This document shows, one piece after another, positions 11,253 through 21,520 of a DNA stretch of 64,000 nucleotides. Location: assembly GCF_023898315.1 (NCBI RefSeq), contig NC_064619.1:478309376-478373375 (forward strand), given 5' to 3'. The notes under the pieces are model-generated. The model was not told the origin of the DNA, did no database searches, and saw nothing but the letters and a program-made list of their open reading frames with translations. This DNA is from Schistocerca nitens. Its lineage: Eukaryota > Arthropoda > Insecta > Orthoptera > Acrididae. Within the stretch, counting starts at the first letter, position 1; every line of letters begins with the position of its first letter. Both the position numbers and the translations under genes were made by a program.

Positions 11253-12019
11253 CTCGCACAGTGGTTCAGAATCCGCTATTAAACACAATATCCCTTCACT
11301 ACCAACAGCGTCAGAGCCTGTTTAAATGGCGCCATAACAAAGGCGGCAGCCGCCGAAGGCACAAACTCTGTCGCCAGTAAACTAGCACTAAAAAGTTAAA
11401 TTCATTTAATTTAGGAATGGTTATTTCGTTCACAGTGTTAATATTTAATTTGAACTTGAGACGTTGCAATTTTTGGACCTCGACTGGAATTCGAATTCGG
11501 ATCTCTAGGAACGGAACGTATCTGGGTTGCAATCCTGGTCCAGCACAAACATATTCATAATTTAATTTTACACCCTAGCAGGTGTACACTGATCTACCAC
11601 CGACAAATAATTTGCATATTTAATGTCTGTTCATGAATGTTCAACAATAACGATAGGTACCGTTATTTCTAGTGAAACATGCGAGCGTCTCACTACTGGT
11701 GAGCAAGCAGTTGATACTTCACGTCTATTTATGGATGGGAAACAGCGACAGTACGCACCAGTTTCGATTCTGAGGCAAGCAAAGCAAATTGTACCCCCAT
11801 CTCATATTAATACAGCTCGCTGCTGGTAAATAAATTCCATTTCTAACATTGTCTTAAAGAATAGTGTTGTCTAGTGGTCTCTCGTGGTATCCATTTTGTA
11901 TAGTCGAACGACTGTACCGCAAAGCGATTAGAGGACCCGATAGACAGCTATGTTACGTTGATTGCATGCAAATCAGGCGGGTCACAATTCTGTTCGTTCG
12001 GATACTTTTGCGCATGATA
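11253..12019 (-). repeat. Right inverted arm of the ~7 kb element
   Basis: Inverted counterpart of 5058-6410, shorter because it lacks the 5230-6067 block. It carries its own segment at about 11321-11572. The end CTTTTGCGCATGATA borders the Tc1-like right end. Confidence 0.75.
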
Positions 12020-12087
12020 GTACGTGATACCACCGCCTTCTGAATATATGCATATCGCTATTCCACGACTTTTGTCATCTCAGTGTA

Positions 12088-13330
12088 ATCTATTGTAGAT
12101 CCATAGAACAAAAAGCTGTAAACAGTAGCTGAAAGAAAGCACAGGTCACTCCTGTCTACAAGAAAGGTAGCAGAAGTGGCCCACAAAACTGCCATCCAAT
12201 TTCCTTGATATCCATTTGTTGTAGTATGTTAGAACATATTCTGAGCTCAAACATAATGAGATATCTCGAACAATAAAACCTCCTCCATGCCAACCAGCAT
12301 GGATTACAATAACATACATAGTGTGGAATCTAAATCACACTCTTCTGACATGACATCCAGAAAGCTGCGAACCAACACAGTCAGGGTGATGACTATTCCT
12401 CGATTTCCGAAAACCATTTGAGTCAGTACCATACCCACATGTATTTTCGAAAGTACAATTCTATGGGGTATCATACGAAATCTGGAGTGGAGTGAGGATT
12501 TCTTGGGAGGAAGCATGGAGCATTTTATCTTGGCCGGAGAGTCATCGACAGATGTAGAAGGAACTTCAGGCATACTCCAAGATGTACATTGGGTCCCTTG
12601 CTGTTCGTGTTGTATATTAACGACCTTGCAGTTAGTATTGATAGTAACCTCACTTCACAGATGATGCAATTATCTACAACAAAGTGCAGTCTGGACGAAG
12701 CTCTACAAGTATTCAGTCAGATATTGATAAGACTTCAAAATGGTACAAAGACTGGCAACTTGCTTGAAATGTTCAACAATATGAAATTTTGCACTTCACA
12801 AAAGGAAACAAAAAATGCTGTATCCTACGAATATAATATCAGTGAGACATAGTTAGAATTTTTAAACTCATAGAAGTACCTAGATGTAACATTATGAAGT
12901 GAAGTGATCACATTGGCTCAGTCATGGGAAAACAGGCAACAGACTTCAGTTTATTGAAAAAATATTGGGGAACTACAATCACTCCGCAAAGGAGATTGCT
13001 TACAAATCACTTGTGCTACCCATCCTAGAATATTGCTCAGGTATGTGAGATCTGTACCACATAGAACTGGAAGGGGATATTGAATGTGTACAGAGAAGGG
13101 CAGCACAAATGGTCACAAGTTTGTTTAACCCTTGGGAGAGTGTCACAGAGATGTGGTGTCTAGAAAGGCTGCATACTCTGCTCGCTAGACAAACATTCAA
13201 ACAAGTAATATTAATGAGTTTTATTACAAAAAGAAAACTACAATACTTATCTTTGACAATTACGCAAGGAGAGGGCGACATACAAAATAATTAATCTTCT
13301 ACAGTATAAACAATCCCAAGTCTGCGCTAC
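12088..13330 (+). mobile_element. LINE (Jockey/CR1-like), 3' half
   Basis: Continuation of the LINE interrupted at 3927. In broken frames it shows 'TPVYKKGSRSGPQN...ISLISICCSMLEH', then 'LGPLLFVLYINDLAVS' (12594-12640), then the C-terminal 'ILEYCSG...CVQRRAAQMVTSLFNPW' (13020-13135) and a short 3' region. Many stops. It meets the minus-strand Gypsy LTR near 13335. Confidence 0.75.
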
Positions 13331-13334
13331 ATAG

Positions 13335-13538
13335 AAAGTAGAAGTGAAGTGACTAGAGTTGTCAAGGCCGTCACCAGTCGGTCGCGGCGCTTATTTCCTC
13401 TTCACATAGGGGCCGCTGCTGTCGCGTTGTCATCCTGGAGAGGGGTCGGTCAGCGTGCGGTTGGCTGACGTCTTCTCGGAGCCATCTCTTCTCCATCGTT
13501 CCGATTGGCGTGCTGGCGCTTGACTTTACGCCATAACA
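13335..13538 (-). repeat. 3' LTR of the minus-strand Gypsy element
   Basis: Starts on the minus strand with TGTTATGGCG at 13538, immediately after the polypurine tract. The far end is not fixed because the second LTR is missing; the boundary near 13335 is estimated from where LINE sequence ends. Confidence 0.6.
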
Positions 13539-13571
13539 TTCCTCCCCCCCCCATCCCCCACCCCCCAAAGC
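13539..13571 (-). other. Polypurine tract of the Gypsy element
   Basis: The minus strand reads a G-rich run interrupted by single T and A bases, ending GGAGGAA next to the LTR's TGTTATGG. This is the plus-strand DNA priming site expected directly upstream of a 3' LTR. Confidence 0.75.
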
Positions 13572-13969
13572 GACGGACCGTTGTCGTGTAGCGAGCACGA
13601 CAATGGCGGGGGAAACAGACGCTCTGAGGGACCGGAAGCTGTGGCTGCAGGGAATTTCGTGCTCCGCCATCTGGCCTTCGCTCTGGTGGAAACGTACCCA
13701 GGAAAACGCCCAGAGGGGTATGCGTCCACCTTCTTAGGCCCATACCATGATGTAAATTCTGGCCATTAAATTGCTACTCCACGAAGATAACGTGCTACAG
13801 ACATGAAATTTAACCAACAGGAAGAAGATGCTGTGATTAGCTTTTCAGAGCATTCACACAAGGTTGGCGCCGGTATCGACACCTACAACGTGCTGACATG
13901 AGGAAAGTTTCCAACCGATTTCCCATACACAAACAGCAGTTGACCGGCGTTGCCTGGTGAAACGTTGTT

Positions 13970-15013
13970 GTGATGCCTCGTATAAGGAGGAGAAATGCAT
14001 ACCATCACGTTTCAGACTTTGATAAAGGTCGAATTGTAGCCTATCGCGATTGCGGTTTATCATATCGCGACATTGTTGTTCGCGTTGGTAGAGATCCAAT
14101 GACTGTTAGCAGAATATGGAATCGGTGGGTTCAGGAGTGTAATACGGAACGCCGTGCTGTATCCCAACGGCCTCGTATCACCAGCAGTCGAGATGACAGG
14201 CATCTTATCTGCATGGCTGTAACGGATCGCGCAGCCACGTCTCCATCCCAGAGTCAACAGATTAGAACGTTTGCAAGACAACAACCATCTGCACGAACAG
14301 TTCGACGACGTTTGCAGCAGCATGGACCATCAGCTCGGAGACCATGGGTGCGGGTACCCTTGACGCTGCATCACAGACAGGAGCGCCTGCGATGGTGTAC
14401 TCAACGACGAACCTGGGTGCATAAATGGCAAAACATCATTTTTTCGGATGAATCCAGGTTCTGTTTACAGCATCATGATGGTCGCATCTGTGTTTGGCGA
14501 CAGCGTGGTGAACGCACATTGGAAGTGTGTATTCATCATGGCCATACTGGCGTATCACCCAGTGTGATGGTATGGGGTGCCATTGGTTACACGTCTCGGT
14601 CACCTCTTGTTCCCACTGACGGCACTTTGAACAGTGGACGTTACATTTCAGATGTGTTACGAGCCGTGGCTCTACCCTTCATTCGATTCCTGCAAAACCC
14701 TACATTTCAGCAGGATAATGCATGACCGCATGTTGCAGGTCCTGTACGGGCCTTTCTGGATACAGAAAATGTTCGACTGCTGACCTGGCCAGCACATTCT
14801 CCAGATCTCTCAGCAACTGAAAAAGTCTTGTCAATGGTGGCCGAGCAACTGGCTCGTCACAATACACCAGTCACTACTCTTGATGAACTGTGGTATCGTG
14901 TTGAAGCTGCATCGGCAGCTGTACCTGTACACACCATCCAAGCTTTGTTTGACTCAATGCCCAGGCGTATCAAGGCCGTTATTACCGCCAGAGGTGGTTG
15001 TCCTGGGTACTGA
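13970..15013 (+). pseudogene. Tc1-like transposase with a single in-frame stop
   Basis: Open from the start near 13973 to TGA at 14723-14725, then open in the same frame to TGA at 15011-15013, about 347 codons. An N-terminal helix-turn-helix ('DKGRIVAYRDCGLSYRDI', 'RDPMTVSRIW') is followed by the first catalytic Asp in 'IFSDESRFCLQ'. 'VMVWGAI' follows, then the second Asp in 'FQQDNA' just before the stop, and the third acidic residue in 'SPDLSATEKV'. The usual residue after DNA is Arg (CGA), so TGA looks like one C-to-T change at a CpG. Apart from that stop the gene looks full length. Confidence 0.88.
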
Positions 15014-15150
15014 TTTCTCAGGATCTATGCACGCAAACTGCGTGAAAATGTAATCACATGTCAGTTCTTGTATAATATATTTCTGATTTCTCAAGATGTA
15101 TGCACCCAAATTGCGTGAAAATGTAATCACATGTCAGTTCTAGTATAATA
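15012..15150 (+). repeat. Tandem duplication of ~75 bp
   Basis: TGATTTCTCA(G/A)GAT.TATGCAC...GTGAAAATGTAATCACATGTCAGTTCT.GTATAATA occurs twice in direct order just after the transposase stop. The copies differ at a few positions, so the duplication is not recent. Confidence 0.85.
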
Positions 15151-17222
15151 CTTTTGTCCAATGAATACCCGTTTATCATCTGCATTTCTTCTTGGTATAG
15201 CAATTTTAGTGGCCAGTAATGTAGAAGGCGTCAGCTGCTGTGGCATGGATGGGTCCAACTCCATCAGTAGGACGAGAGGAGGCGGAGGAGGTGAAGGCTC
15301 CATCTCCAAGGGGTCGTCCGGCGGTGTCGTGTTGACACCTACTGGCGGCTGCTGTGGCCGCACTGTCCTCGGGAGCCATGAATCTGGGGGAAGAAATAGA
15401 GAGGGATCACCGTGCACATGACAGTGGCTAATTTGATTGTGATGTCGGCGCTATAATCTGTCTGGACCTGAAATGAGATAAAAGCCTGCGCCAAGTCGAC
15501 GAAGGATCTCGCCTCGTGCCCACCGTTTGCTGCCGCTAAAAACCCTGAAGAACACAATATCATGCGGAGCGAAGCGATACTTGCGGCCTTCCTTCGGCGT
15601 CATATGCTGAGGAGGGCTGAGCAGGTGGAGCAGTGTCCGATGGCGGCGGCTGTAAAGCAATTCCTCCGGTGATGGTCCATCTCATGGATGTGAACGATAG
15701 GAGGCGAGAAACAGTTGTAATGGTTGATCTCTGGTGTGTGCGGTGCAAAGTTTGGCCATGTGCTTGAGGGTTATGACAAAACGTTCCGCTTCACCGTTGG
15801 ACTGTGGATGGAATGCTGAATGACATTGCGTTCACAGAATGTTTCAAATTGATTTGACGTAAACCGAGGGCCGTTGTCCGACACTGACCTCAGGCAAACC
15901 TTAGAGGCAAGAAATAGAGGACAACGCCTGAACTGTGCTACATGACGTTGTCGAGTTCATTGGCACAGCAAGAGGAAACGTGGTATAAGAGTCTACCACA
16001 ATCAACTAACGAGTGTTCCAAAAAGGTCACGCAAAATCTATGCGCACACGTTGCCATGGTGATCGTAACTTAGTCCAAGCAGAGAATTTTTGTGGCGGAA
16101 CAGGCTGATTTTCCGCGCATGCGTGACACTGTGACGTCATCTGTTCTATTTGGGTGTCCATACCCTGCCATATCCTGTCGATGCACTGACTGTTTCGTAC
16201 GAACAGTCCCCCAGTGTCGTTGGTGAAGTACCAGAAACTCTTTTTTTGCAAAGTGTTGGGATCAACACACGTGACTGTCCACTGTCATTTTGAACAAGAA
16301 TCACACCTTGCCATATAGTGAGGCTATGGCGACGTGCAAAGTATTGGCGCACTACAGTGTTCTTTATGCTGTGCACTGAGCGAGGCCAAGATGTGCGTAT
16401 GTATTTTAGCAAAATGTTCAAATCTGAATCAGCTTCCGTAGCCTGTGCCATTTTCCTATAGTTCAGATGAAAGGATTGAAGCAATTCAGAACCCTGCGCA
16501 TCGATGTGACTGCAAGATGCAGCGGAAGCGTCAAAGTCTGATCAGGGCCAATCGGAAGACGTGAAAGGGCGTCCGCATTACATTGTTGAGCTGTCGGATG
16601 ATACACAATCTCATACTGGTATTGAGGCAACAACAAAGCCCATCTTTGCAATTTTTGGGCAGTTAGTACAGTAACTGGCCTCAACGGATGAACCATGACT
16701 GCAATGGTTATGATCTATTACTAACTAAAATTTTCAACCATACAAATAGTGGTGCAATTTGGTGACACCATACACAATAGCCAATGCCTCTTTATCTTTT
16801 TGTGAATAGTTACATTGAGCTTTGGACAACTTTTGATGCAAAAGCAATAGGCCTGTCTTCATCACCAAATCTGTGTGAAAGCACTACACTGATTCCATAA
16901 GAGGAAGCGTCAACTTGCAACACAGCTGGTTTGTCAGGATCAAAGTGAGCCATGCAAGCATGCAAAGTAGCAATAAGTTCTTCAGGTGTACGATCTGCTT
17001 CGACAATATCGTCTAAATAATCATCTTTGGGTTGAAGCTCTTTTGTCTGTGTTTGCTTTAACAATACATATATTTTTGGATGGGACCCGCCTTTAGCAAA
17101 TGACAAGTTTGTTTTTTTGTCGCAAAAATGTTTCACTGTAGTTGCAGCATCATCAGTAGGCTTTTATTTTACCGCTGTAAAACATAAAGAATGTTCTTAA
17201 CTGTTTGTATACCTGTAAATAT

Positions 17223-17437
17223 GTCCGCCCCCGGTAGCTGAGTGGTCAGCGCTGCAGAATATCAATCCTAAGGGCCTGGGGTTTGATTCCCGGCTGGGTC
17301 GGAGGTTTTCTCCGCTCAGGTACTGGGTGTTGTGTTGTCCTAATCATCATCAATTCATCCCCATCGACGCGCAAGTCTCCGAAGTGGCGTCACATCGAAA
17401 GACTTGTACCTGGCAAACGGTACACGACATTTATTTG
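17223..17437 (+). repeat. tRNA-derived SINE with 11-bp target duplication
   Basis: Identical CCTGTAAATAT flanks lie at 17212-17222 and 17438-17448. A box GTAGCTGAGTGGTCAGCGC (17234-17252), B box GGTTTGATTCCCGG (17280-17293), then a body with CATCATCAATTCATCC. The clear duplication indicates LINE-mediated retroposition. The body is shared with the SINE near 40013. Confidence 0.9.
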
Positions 17438-17448
17438 CCTGTAAATAT

Positions 17449-17940
17449 TAGTTTTTAAAATCGTAATTACAGATTTTCGAAGAAATAAATAAAAATTTGA
17501 ATTCAAAACTTTTTACCACATGGTGTGGTTTTCCTGATGTGTTATGTTTCGACAGTGACTGATTTCTTTCATGGTTTGTCATCTGCAACAATATACAACT
17601 TAATGTAGACAAATTATGTAAGGAAAAAATTATGGTTTGGAACCTGTTATGGCTATGCCTGGAATTAATTAATTCTATGTGGAAGATTGTGTGTATGAGG
17701 GGTGTGGGATGGGGGTGGGACTCTCTGAATTGGTGTTATCTAATAATTCTTCGAGAACAGAGAACAGAGTTCCATTGCAGAGAGCTGTATATTCCATTAT
17801 TAATAGTTTTCCTTCAAATATGGCTTTTTGTATTTGATAATTTTCTTCAGTTATTAGTCTTTGTGGAGGGCTTTTGCTACATTTGAGAATTTTCAAGTCA
17901 GAATTGATGTCTGTTGGGCTATGTTGCTTGTCCATAGGGT
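17449..17940. other. Unassigned spacer
   Basis: An 84-codon frame at 17632-17886 has no recognisable domain and biased Leu/Trp content. Treated as chance. Confidence 0.5.
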
Positions 17941-18125
17941 TGTGGCGTCTCTGGCGCGGAGAGCCTTATCTTTGACTTTAACCTCTTTGAACTGCTTTGT
18001 TCTATGTCTCTGTCGGTGCGCAACTTTTGTACTGCCATATTTTGTTCTTCTTACTTCGTGTCTAATAAATGTATTTACGATATTGAAAGTGTGTTATTAC
18101 CAGCCAGCATAATGTGATAACTACA
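17941..18125 (+). repeat. 5' LTR of the CsRn1-like element
   Basis: 185 bp from TGTGGCGTCTCTGG to ...AACTACA (TG...CA). Repeated at 23413-23526. An AATAAA signal (18063-18068) is probably the polyadenylation signal. Confidence 0.88.
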
Positions 18126-18126
18126 G

Positions 18127-18139
18127 TGGTGACCCCGAC
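18127..18139 (+). other. Primer-binding site (tRNA-Trp type)
   Basis: TGGTGACCCCGAC, one base after the LTR, is complementary to the 3' end of eukaryotic tRNA-Trp including CCA. This is the primer reported for CsRn1-type elements. Confidence 0.8.
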
Positions 18140-18534
18140 ATCGTCGTCGTGTGATCGCGAGTTTTTTGTGCTTGTTTTCGTCATTTACCAAGTTGGTGTG
18201 CTAGCCCACATTGTTTCCGCCACAGTGGATCTACCATTGTCTTTCGGTGCAAGTGTAATGGACCACATTAACTTTGCTTGCGATCACTAGTGGACAAGTG
18301 TACCTCATCCGAATGTTGTTAAACGTGAACAGTTATTTATACCCTGTCACATCGGCAGCCACCTAACCTTACCCGGCTTAACATGGCCACCAGTTTCTGC
18401 GACCGCCACATCGTGGTTGCACCACGACTGATTATCCGCTGGCTTTTGTAATGGTGCTGGCCGTTCCACCCACGCCATGTACTGGGCCAGTCCCCCCATG
18501 CCTGAGCCGCAATCGCTGACTGCCCGCTGGTGCA

Positions 18535-19608
18535 GTGGCACAGGCAATTACACCCACACCGCGTTCTTTGACTGGCAAGTTTGGACACACCTTGCCGATT
18601 TTGCACCCGCTCACTCTACATGGTGTGATGCATGCGGCCGCCCCCCCTCCCCCTCCCTCCACACAGACATTGGGCGATGCACCATTCATCGCTTCCATAC
18701 TTCCAGTGTTGGAGGTGTCCTATTCTGCTCACACTGATCTCTGTCTGCCAGTGCTGACTCAGCATGTGTTACCTGGCAGGTTTCCAAAGCTACGTGCTTT
18801 GCAAAAAGATAACCTGAAGACTTGGTTCGCCTCAGTGGATCACCTCCTGGACATCCATGGCATTCCGGACGATGGCGTTCGTTTTGTCTGCCTGATGAGA
18901 CATCGCCATGCACATAAGGACCTCATCAGCAATTGCTCCTTTCACCGCCTGCCTTGCACAAATATTCGATGGACAAATCACTGCTTATCAAGCGCCTTTC
19001 CCAATCTGGCGGAGGCTATCCATCAAATTATTCATGAGGAGCATCTTGATGACTGCACCCCTTCGCAATTTTGGCTGCTCCTACGTACATTAATCGACGA
19101 TCAATCATTACCTGATGATGCGCTTTGGACATTGTGGAGGGTCAAAATGCCTTCGGATCTACAACTTCACCTGCTTTCTCACGTCGCCAACCCACTCGAG
19201 GTTCACTTAGGCATGGCTGATCGAGCTTACGCTATCATTCGTCACCGAAACTGCCTGTCATGGACGACGCCTCCATTACAATCAGTTGGCACACCTGCAC
19301 CTTCGGTTCCACGCCCTGCTGGCAGAGGTCAGTGTGCTCGCCTTGGCACCACAGCTGTGGGTCAGGAGCTGCCATCTAGCAGCTCACAGGGGGTACTGCC
19401 TGTTCCCTCCCTACAGCAGCTGACCTCGACCGAGCAGCAGTCTGAGTGGCTACCGGCAATGATGCAGCCAGCTGCAGCCCTCTCCTTCTCCACACCGCCT
19501 CAGCTCTCAGCCTACCTATTGTGCTGGTACCATGCTACTTACAGGGACACCGCACGCAACTGTCTCGCACCTTGCACTTACCCAAATGATTCCGGTGGGC
19601 ATGTTTAG
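18535..19608 (+). pseudogene. Gag of the CsRn1-like element
   Basis: 357 codons without interruption. Residues 1-60 are Pro/Ala-rich. Residues ~80-235 resemble Gypsy gag capsid: 'PGRFPKLRALQKDNLKTWFASVDHLL' and later 'SLPDDALWTLWRVKMPSDLQLHLL'. Near the C-terminus 'CWYHATYRDTARNCLAPC' is a CX2HX9CX3C (CHCC) knuckle. The start at 18535 is the first Met; the true start may differ. Still open, but the rest of the element is dead. Confidence 0.8.
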
Positions 19609-19650
19609 GATCCACGTCCTGCCACATTTCTTCACGGCACTTTCCGGTTC

Positions 19651-19850
19651 GCCGGCTGGGGTGGCCAACCGGTTCTAGGCGCTACAGTCTGGAACCGCGG
19701 ACCGCTATGGTCGCAGGTTCAAATCCTGCCTCAGGCATGGATGTGTGTGATGTCAGGTTAGTTAGGTTTAGGTAGTTCTAAGTTCAAGGGGACTGATGAC
19801 CTCAGCAGTTAGGTCCCATAGTGCTCAGAGCCATTTGAACCATTTGAACC
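19651..19850 (+). repeat. Complete tRNA-derived SINE
   Basis: The most complete copy of the family split at 9805-11243. A-box-like GTGGCCAACCGGTTCTAGG, B box GGTTCAAATCC (19716-19726), body GTTAGTTAGGTTTAGGTAG, and a tail of CCATTTGAA repeats (19831-19850). It lies between gag and protease of the Gypsy element. I could not identify target duplications. Confidence 0.85.
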
Positions 19851-19887
19851 ACACGCTTCAGCATCATGATGCCTCTTCGCCACTAAC

Positions 19888-20150
19888 TTGTCATCAGGCA
19901 CTCGCTTTCTCGTCGACACCTGCGCCGATGCAAGCGTTATTCCAGCCAAGCATGCAGGCAACATAATTTCACCTGCTAACCTCGTCTTGATCGCTGCAAA
20001 TCATTCTCCTACTGCAGTCCTTGACTCCATCAAGATGTCGCTTCGCCTATTACCAGTCCACACCTTCCCTTGGTCTTTCCACGTCGCTGATATTGATGAG
20101 CTTTTGATTGGTTTGGACTTTCTACTCCATTACGAACTTGCACCAGACCT
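19888..20150 (+). pseudogene. Aspartic protease region of the CsRn1-like element
   Basis: 'FLVDTCADASVIPA' near 19906-19945 is the active-site loop, normally DTGA; here Gly is replaced by Cys. 'ELLIGLDFLLHYEL' near 20098-20140 matches the conserved 'ILGADFL' strand. The DTC change should abolish or weaken activity. Confidence 0.82.
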
Positions 20151-20678
20151 ACAGGCCGGTATGCTCCGCCATGCATCTGGCTCTACTGTTCTATGCTCAA
20201 ACGAGTTCAGCACAACTTTGCTCTCCGCCTCCTTGGCTATGCTTTCCACGTGTGCATCTCTGATCAAGCATATTACTACATGGCTCTCTGATTTGTCAGA
20301 CGTGCGGACACATATCAACGAACTATGCACCCAAAACGATGCGTTATGCGCCCGCATTGCATCTGTCTCTGATGAACTGTCACATGCACAGCACACGAAT
20401 GTTGCCTATCTGCAGTACTGCAACGAGGTGACCCATCACACGCCTCTACTGCGTGTTCTCCTGAATCTACTCATTTGTCGAGCATTCCACTGCCTGCTGC
20501 TGTTTTCGCATCGCCGCAGACGAATCTCCAGGCTGCACCTGCTTGCACTACTCTGGATTCCTTGCACCGCATGGCTGCTGCACCATGCCTTCCTTCGTCG
20601 ACTACAGCCGACGCCCTGCCTACACTGCCCCGATCTGGCAAGTTCAGTGAACCAACGTTGCTTCTGGACCCTCTCTCG

Positions 20679-21500
20679 ACCTCATTTGCCAGCCTCCCTT
20701 CGCGAGTATCAGCCATCAGCAATGGCACTTGTCACGGGATTCACACCACAGACGGCTCACCTGTATGTTGTAAGGCCAGGGACCTTGACACTTCTAAACT
20801 ACTCCATGCAAAAGACATCATTCAAGATTTGTTGGCTTCGGACATGCTCCGCCCCTCTGATAGCAACTGGTCTTCCTAAAAATGTTGGCTCCTTACACAT
20901 GTGTGGGGATTACAGGTATCTTAATGCTTGCACAGTTATTGATAACTACCTCATTCCTCTTATCCAGAATTTCACACAATTATTACATGGTTGTAAGTAT
21001 TTCTGTTTTAGATTGTTCAAAGGCATACCATCAGATTCCTATGCACCCTCCAGATATTCTGAAGATGGCCATCATCACACCCTTCGGCCTATTTGAATGC
21101 CTTAAGGACTGAAAAATGCTGTGCAGACATGGCAGCAGTTCATTGATTCCATTTTGCTACCTTTGCCATTTGCGTACACTTACTTAGATGATATATTAAT
21201 CTTTTCCTGCTCTGCTGAGGAACATCAAGATCACCACGATGCAGTCGGTTTGGCCCTTGCTGCCAACGGCATGGTGATTAACCATGATAAATCCCAACTC
21301 TGTTCCACATCTGTTACATCCCTAGGCCATACCGTCTCTGCCGACAGACTCTGACCGACGAGTTCTCGTGTCGAAACCATACTTGATCTCCCTCTTCCTG
21401 AAGATTGTGCTCAGCTTCGTTGTTTTCTGGGCATGGCAAACTTTTACTGGCGCTGTATTCCTCAGGCTGCCTCTGTCAAAATTGGCCCTCACCAACGCCC
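20679..21500 (+). pseudogene. Reverse transcriptase of the CsRn1-like element, frameshifted
   Basis: RT blocks fall in three frames. 'TTDGSPVCCKARDLDTSKLLHAKDIIQDLL' (20749-20840) is followed by 'MCGDYRYLNACTVIDNYLIPLI' (20899-20965). Then 'DCSKAYHQIPM' and 'MAIITPFGLFECL' carry motif A (21019-21105). 'TYLDDILIF' with the YxDD box lies at about 21178-21205. 'SLGHTVSADRL' ends in TGA at 21352-21354. At least three frame changes. Confidence 0.85.
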
Positions 21501-21520
21501 TCCGCGGCTAAAACACCACC

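Larger units (their letters stand above)
5058..12019. mobile_element. ~7 kb element with long, interrupted inverted terminal arms; superfamily unknown
   Basis: The ends TATCATGCGCAAAAG (5058) and CTTTTGCGCATGATA (ending 12019) are inverted copies. They are flanked by GTAT and GTAC inside the Tc1-like leader, suggesting a 3-4 bp target duplication. Three collinear inverted blocks follow: 5058-5229 with 11849-12019, 6068-6341 with 11573-11849, and 6341-6407 with 11253-11320. An ~840-bp block (5230-6067) exists only in the left arm and a ~250-bp block only in the right. No transposase that clearly belongs to this element is visible. The interior contains secondary insertions. It could be a non-autonomous DNA transposon, a foldback-like element, or two inverted copies of one repeat. 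Confidence 0.7.
3928..12085 (-). mobile_element. Tc1-like transposon (outer), itself split by a ~7 kb insert
   Basis: Left part 3928-5057 and right part 12020-12085 are the two ends of one minus-strand Tc1-like element. The ends CACTAAAGTGAC and GTCATCTCAGTG are degenerate inverted repeats, and both are flanked by TA (3926-3927, 12086-12087). The left part contains transposase pieces: 'ERGMVVGAECMGHSISEI' near 5000-4900 and 'GGGSIMMWT' near 4400, both read on the minus strand. Multiple frameshifts mean it is inactive. The right part holds only the 5' terminal inverted repeat and leader. Confidence 0.85.
13759..15216 (+). mobile_element. Tc1-like transposon, almost intact
   Basis: The ends CTGGCCATTAAATTGCTA (13759) and its inverted partner TAGCAATTTTAGTGGCCAG (ending 15216) are terminal inverted repeats of about 30 bp. 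The right flank is TA; the left flank is TT, a mutated TA. The transposase occupies 13970-15013. A ~75-bp tandem duplication sits at 15012-15150. The element lies inside the 3' part of the Gypsy element. Confidence 0.88.
13335..17170 (-). mobile_element. Gypsy/Ty3 LTR retrotransposon, 5'-truncated, minus strand
   Basis: Read from 17136 down: an odd fusion with a 'YLDDIV' piece, then RNase H start 'DASSYGISVVLSHRF' (~16920-16860), RNase H end with 'NADALSRLP' (~16570), the H2C2 region 'CIDRIWQGMD...CHACAE' (~16200-16100), integrase core 'SVSDNGPRFTS' (~15880), and integrase C-terminus 'YSRRHRTLLHLL...GSKRWARGEI' (15660-15460). A Pro/Ser-rich tail ends near 15150. A Tc1-like transposon (13759-15216) interrupts its 3' end. 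Gag, protease and most of RT are lost and many stops occur. Confidence 0.85.

Noticed and set aside
13371-13769. Several GC-rich frames around the C-run at 13545-13567
   Set aside because: They overlie the LTR and polypurine tract of the minus-strand Gypsy element.
18336-18913. Minus-strand frames opposite gag
   Set aside because: Antisense shadows of the gag reading frame without domains.
19785-19815. CTGATGA in the SINE body as a hammerhead core
   Set aside because: No GAAA follows a second stem, so the catalytic core is incomplete.
20130-20728. Minus-strand frames opposite the protease/RT linker
   Set aside because: Antisense shadows; the + strand has the aspartic protease and RT motifs.
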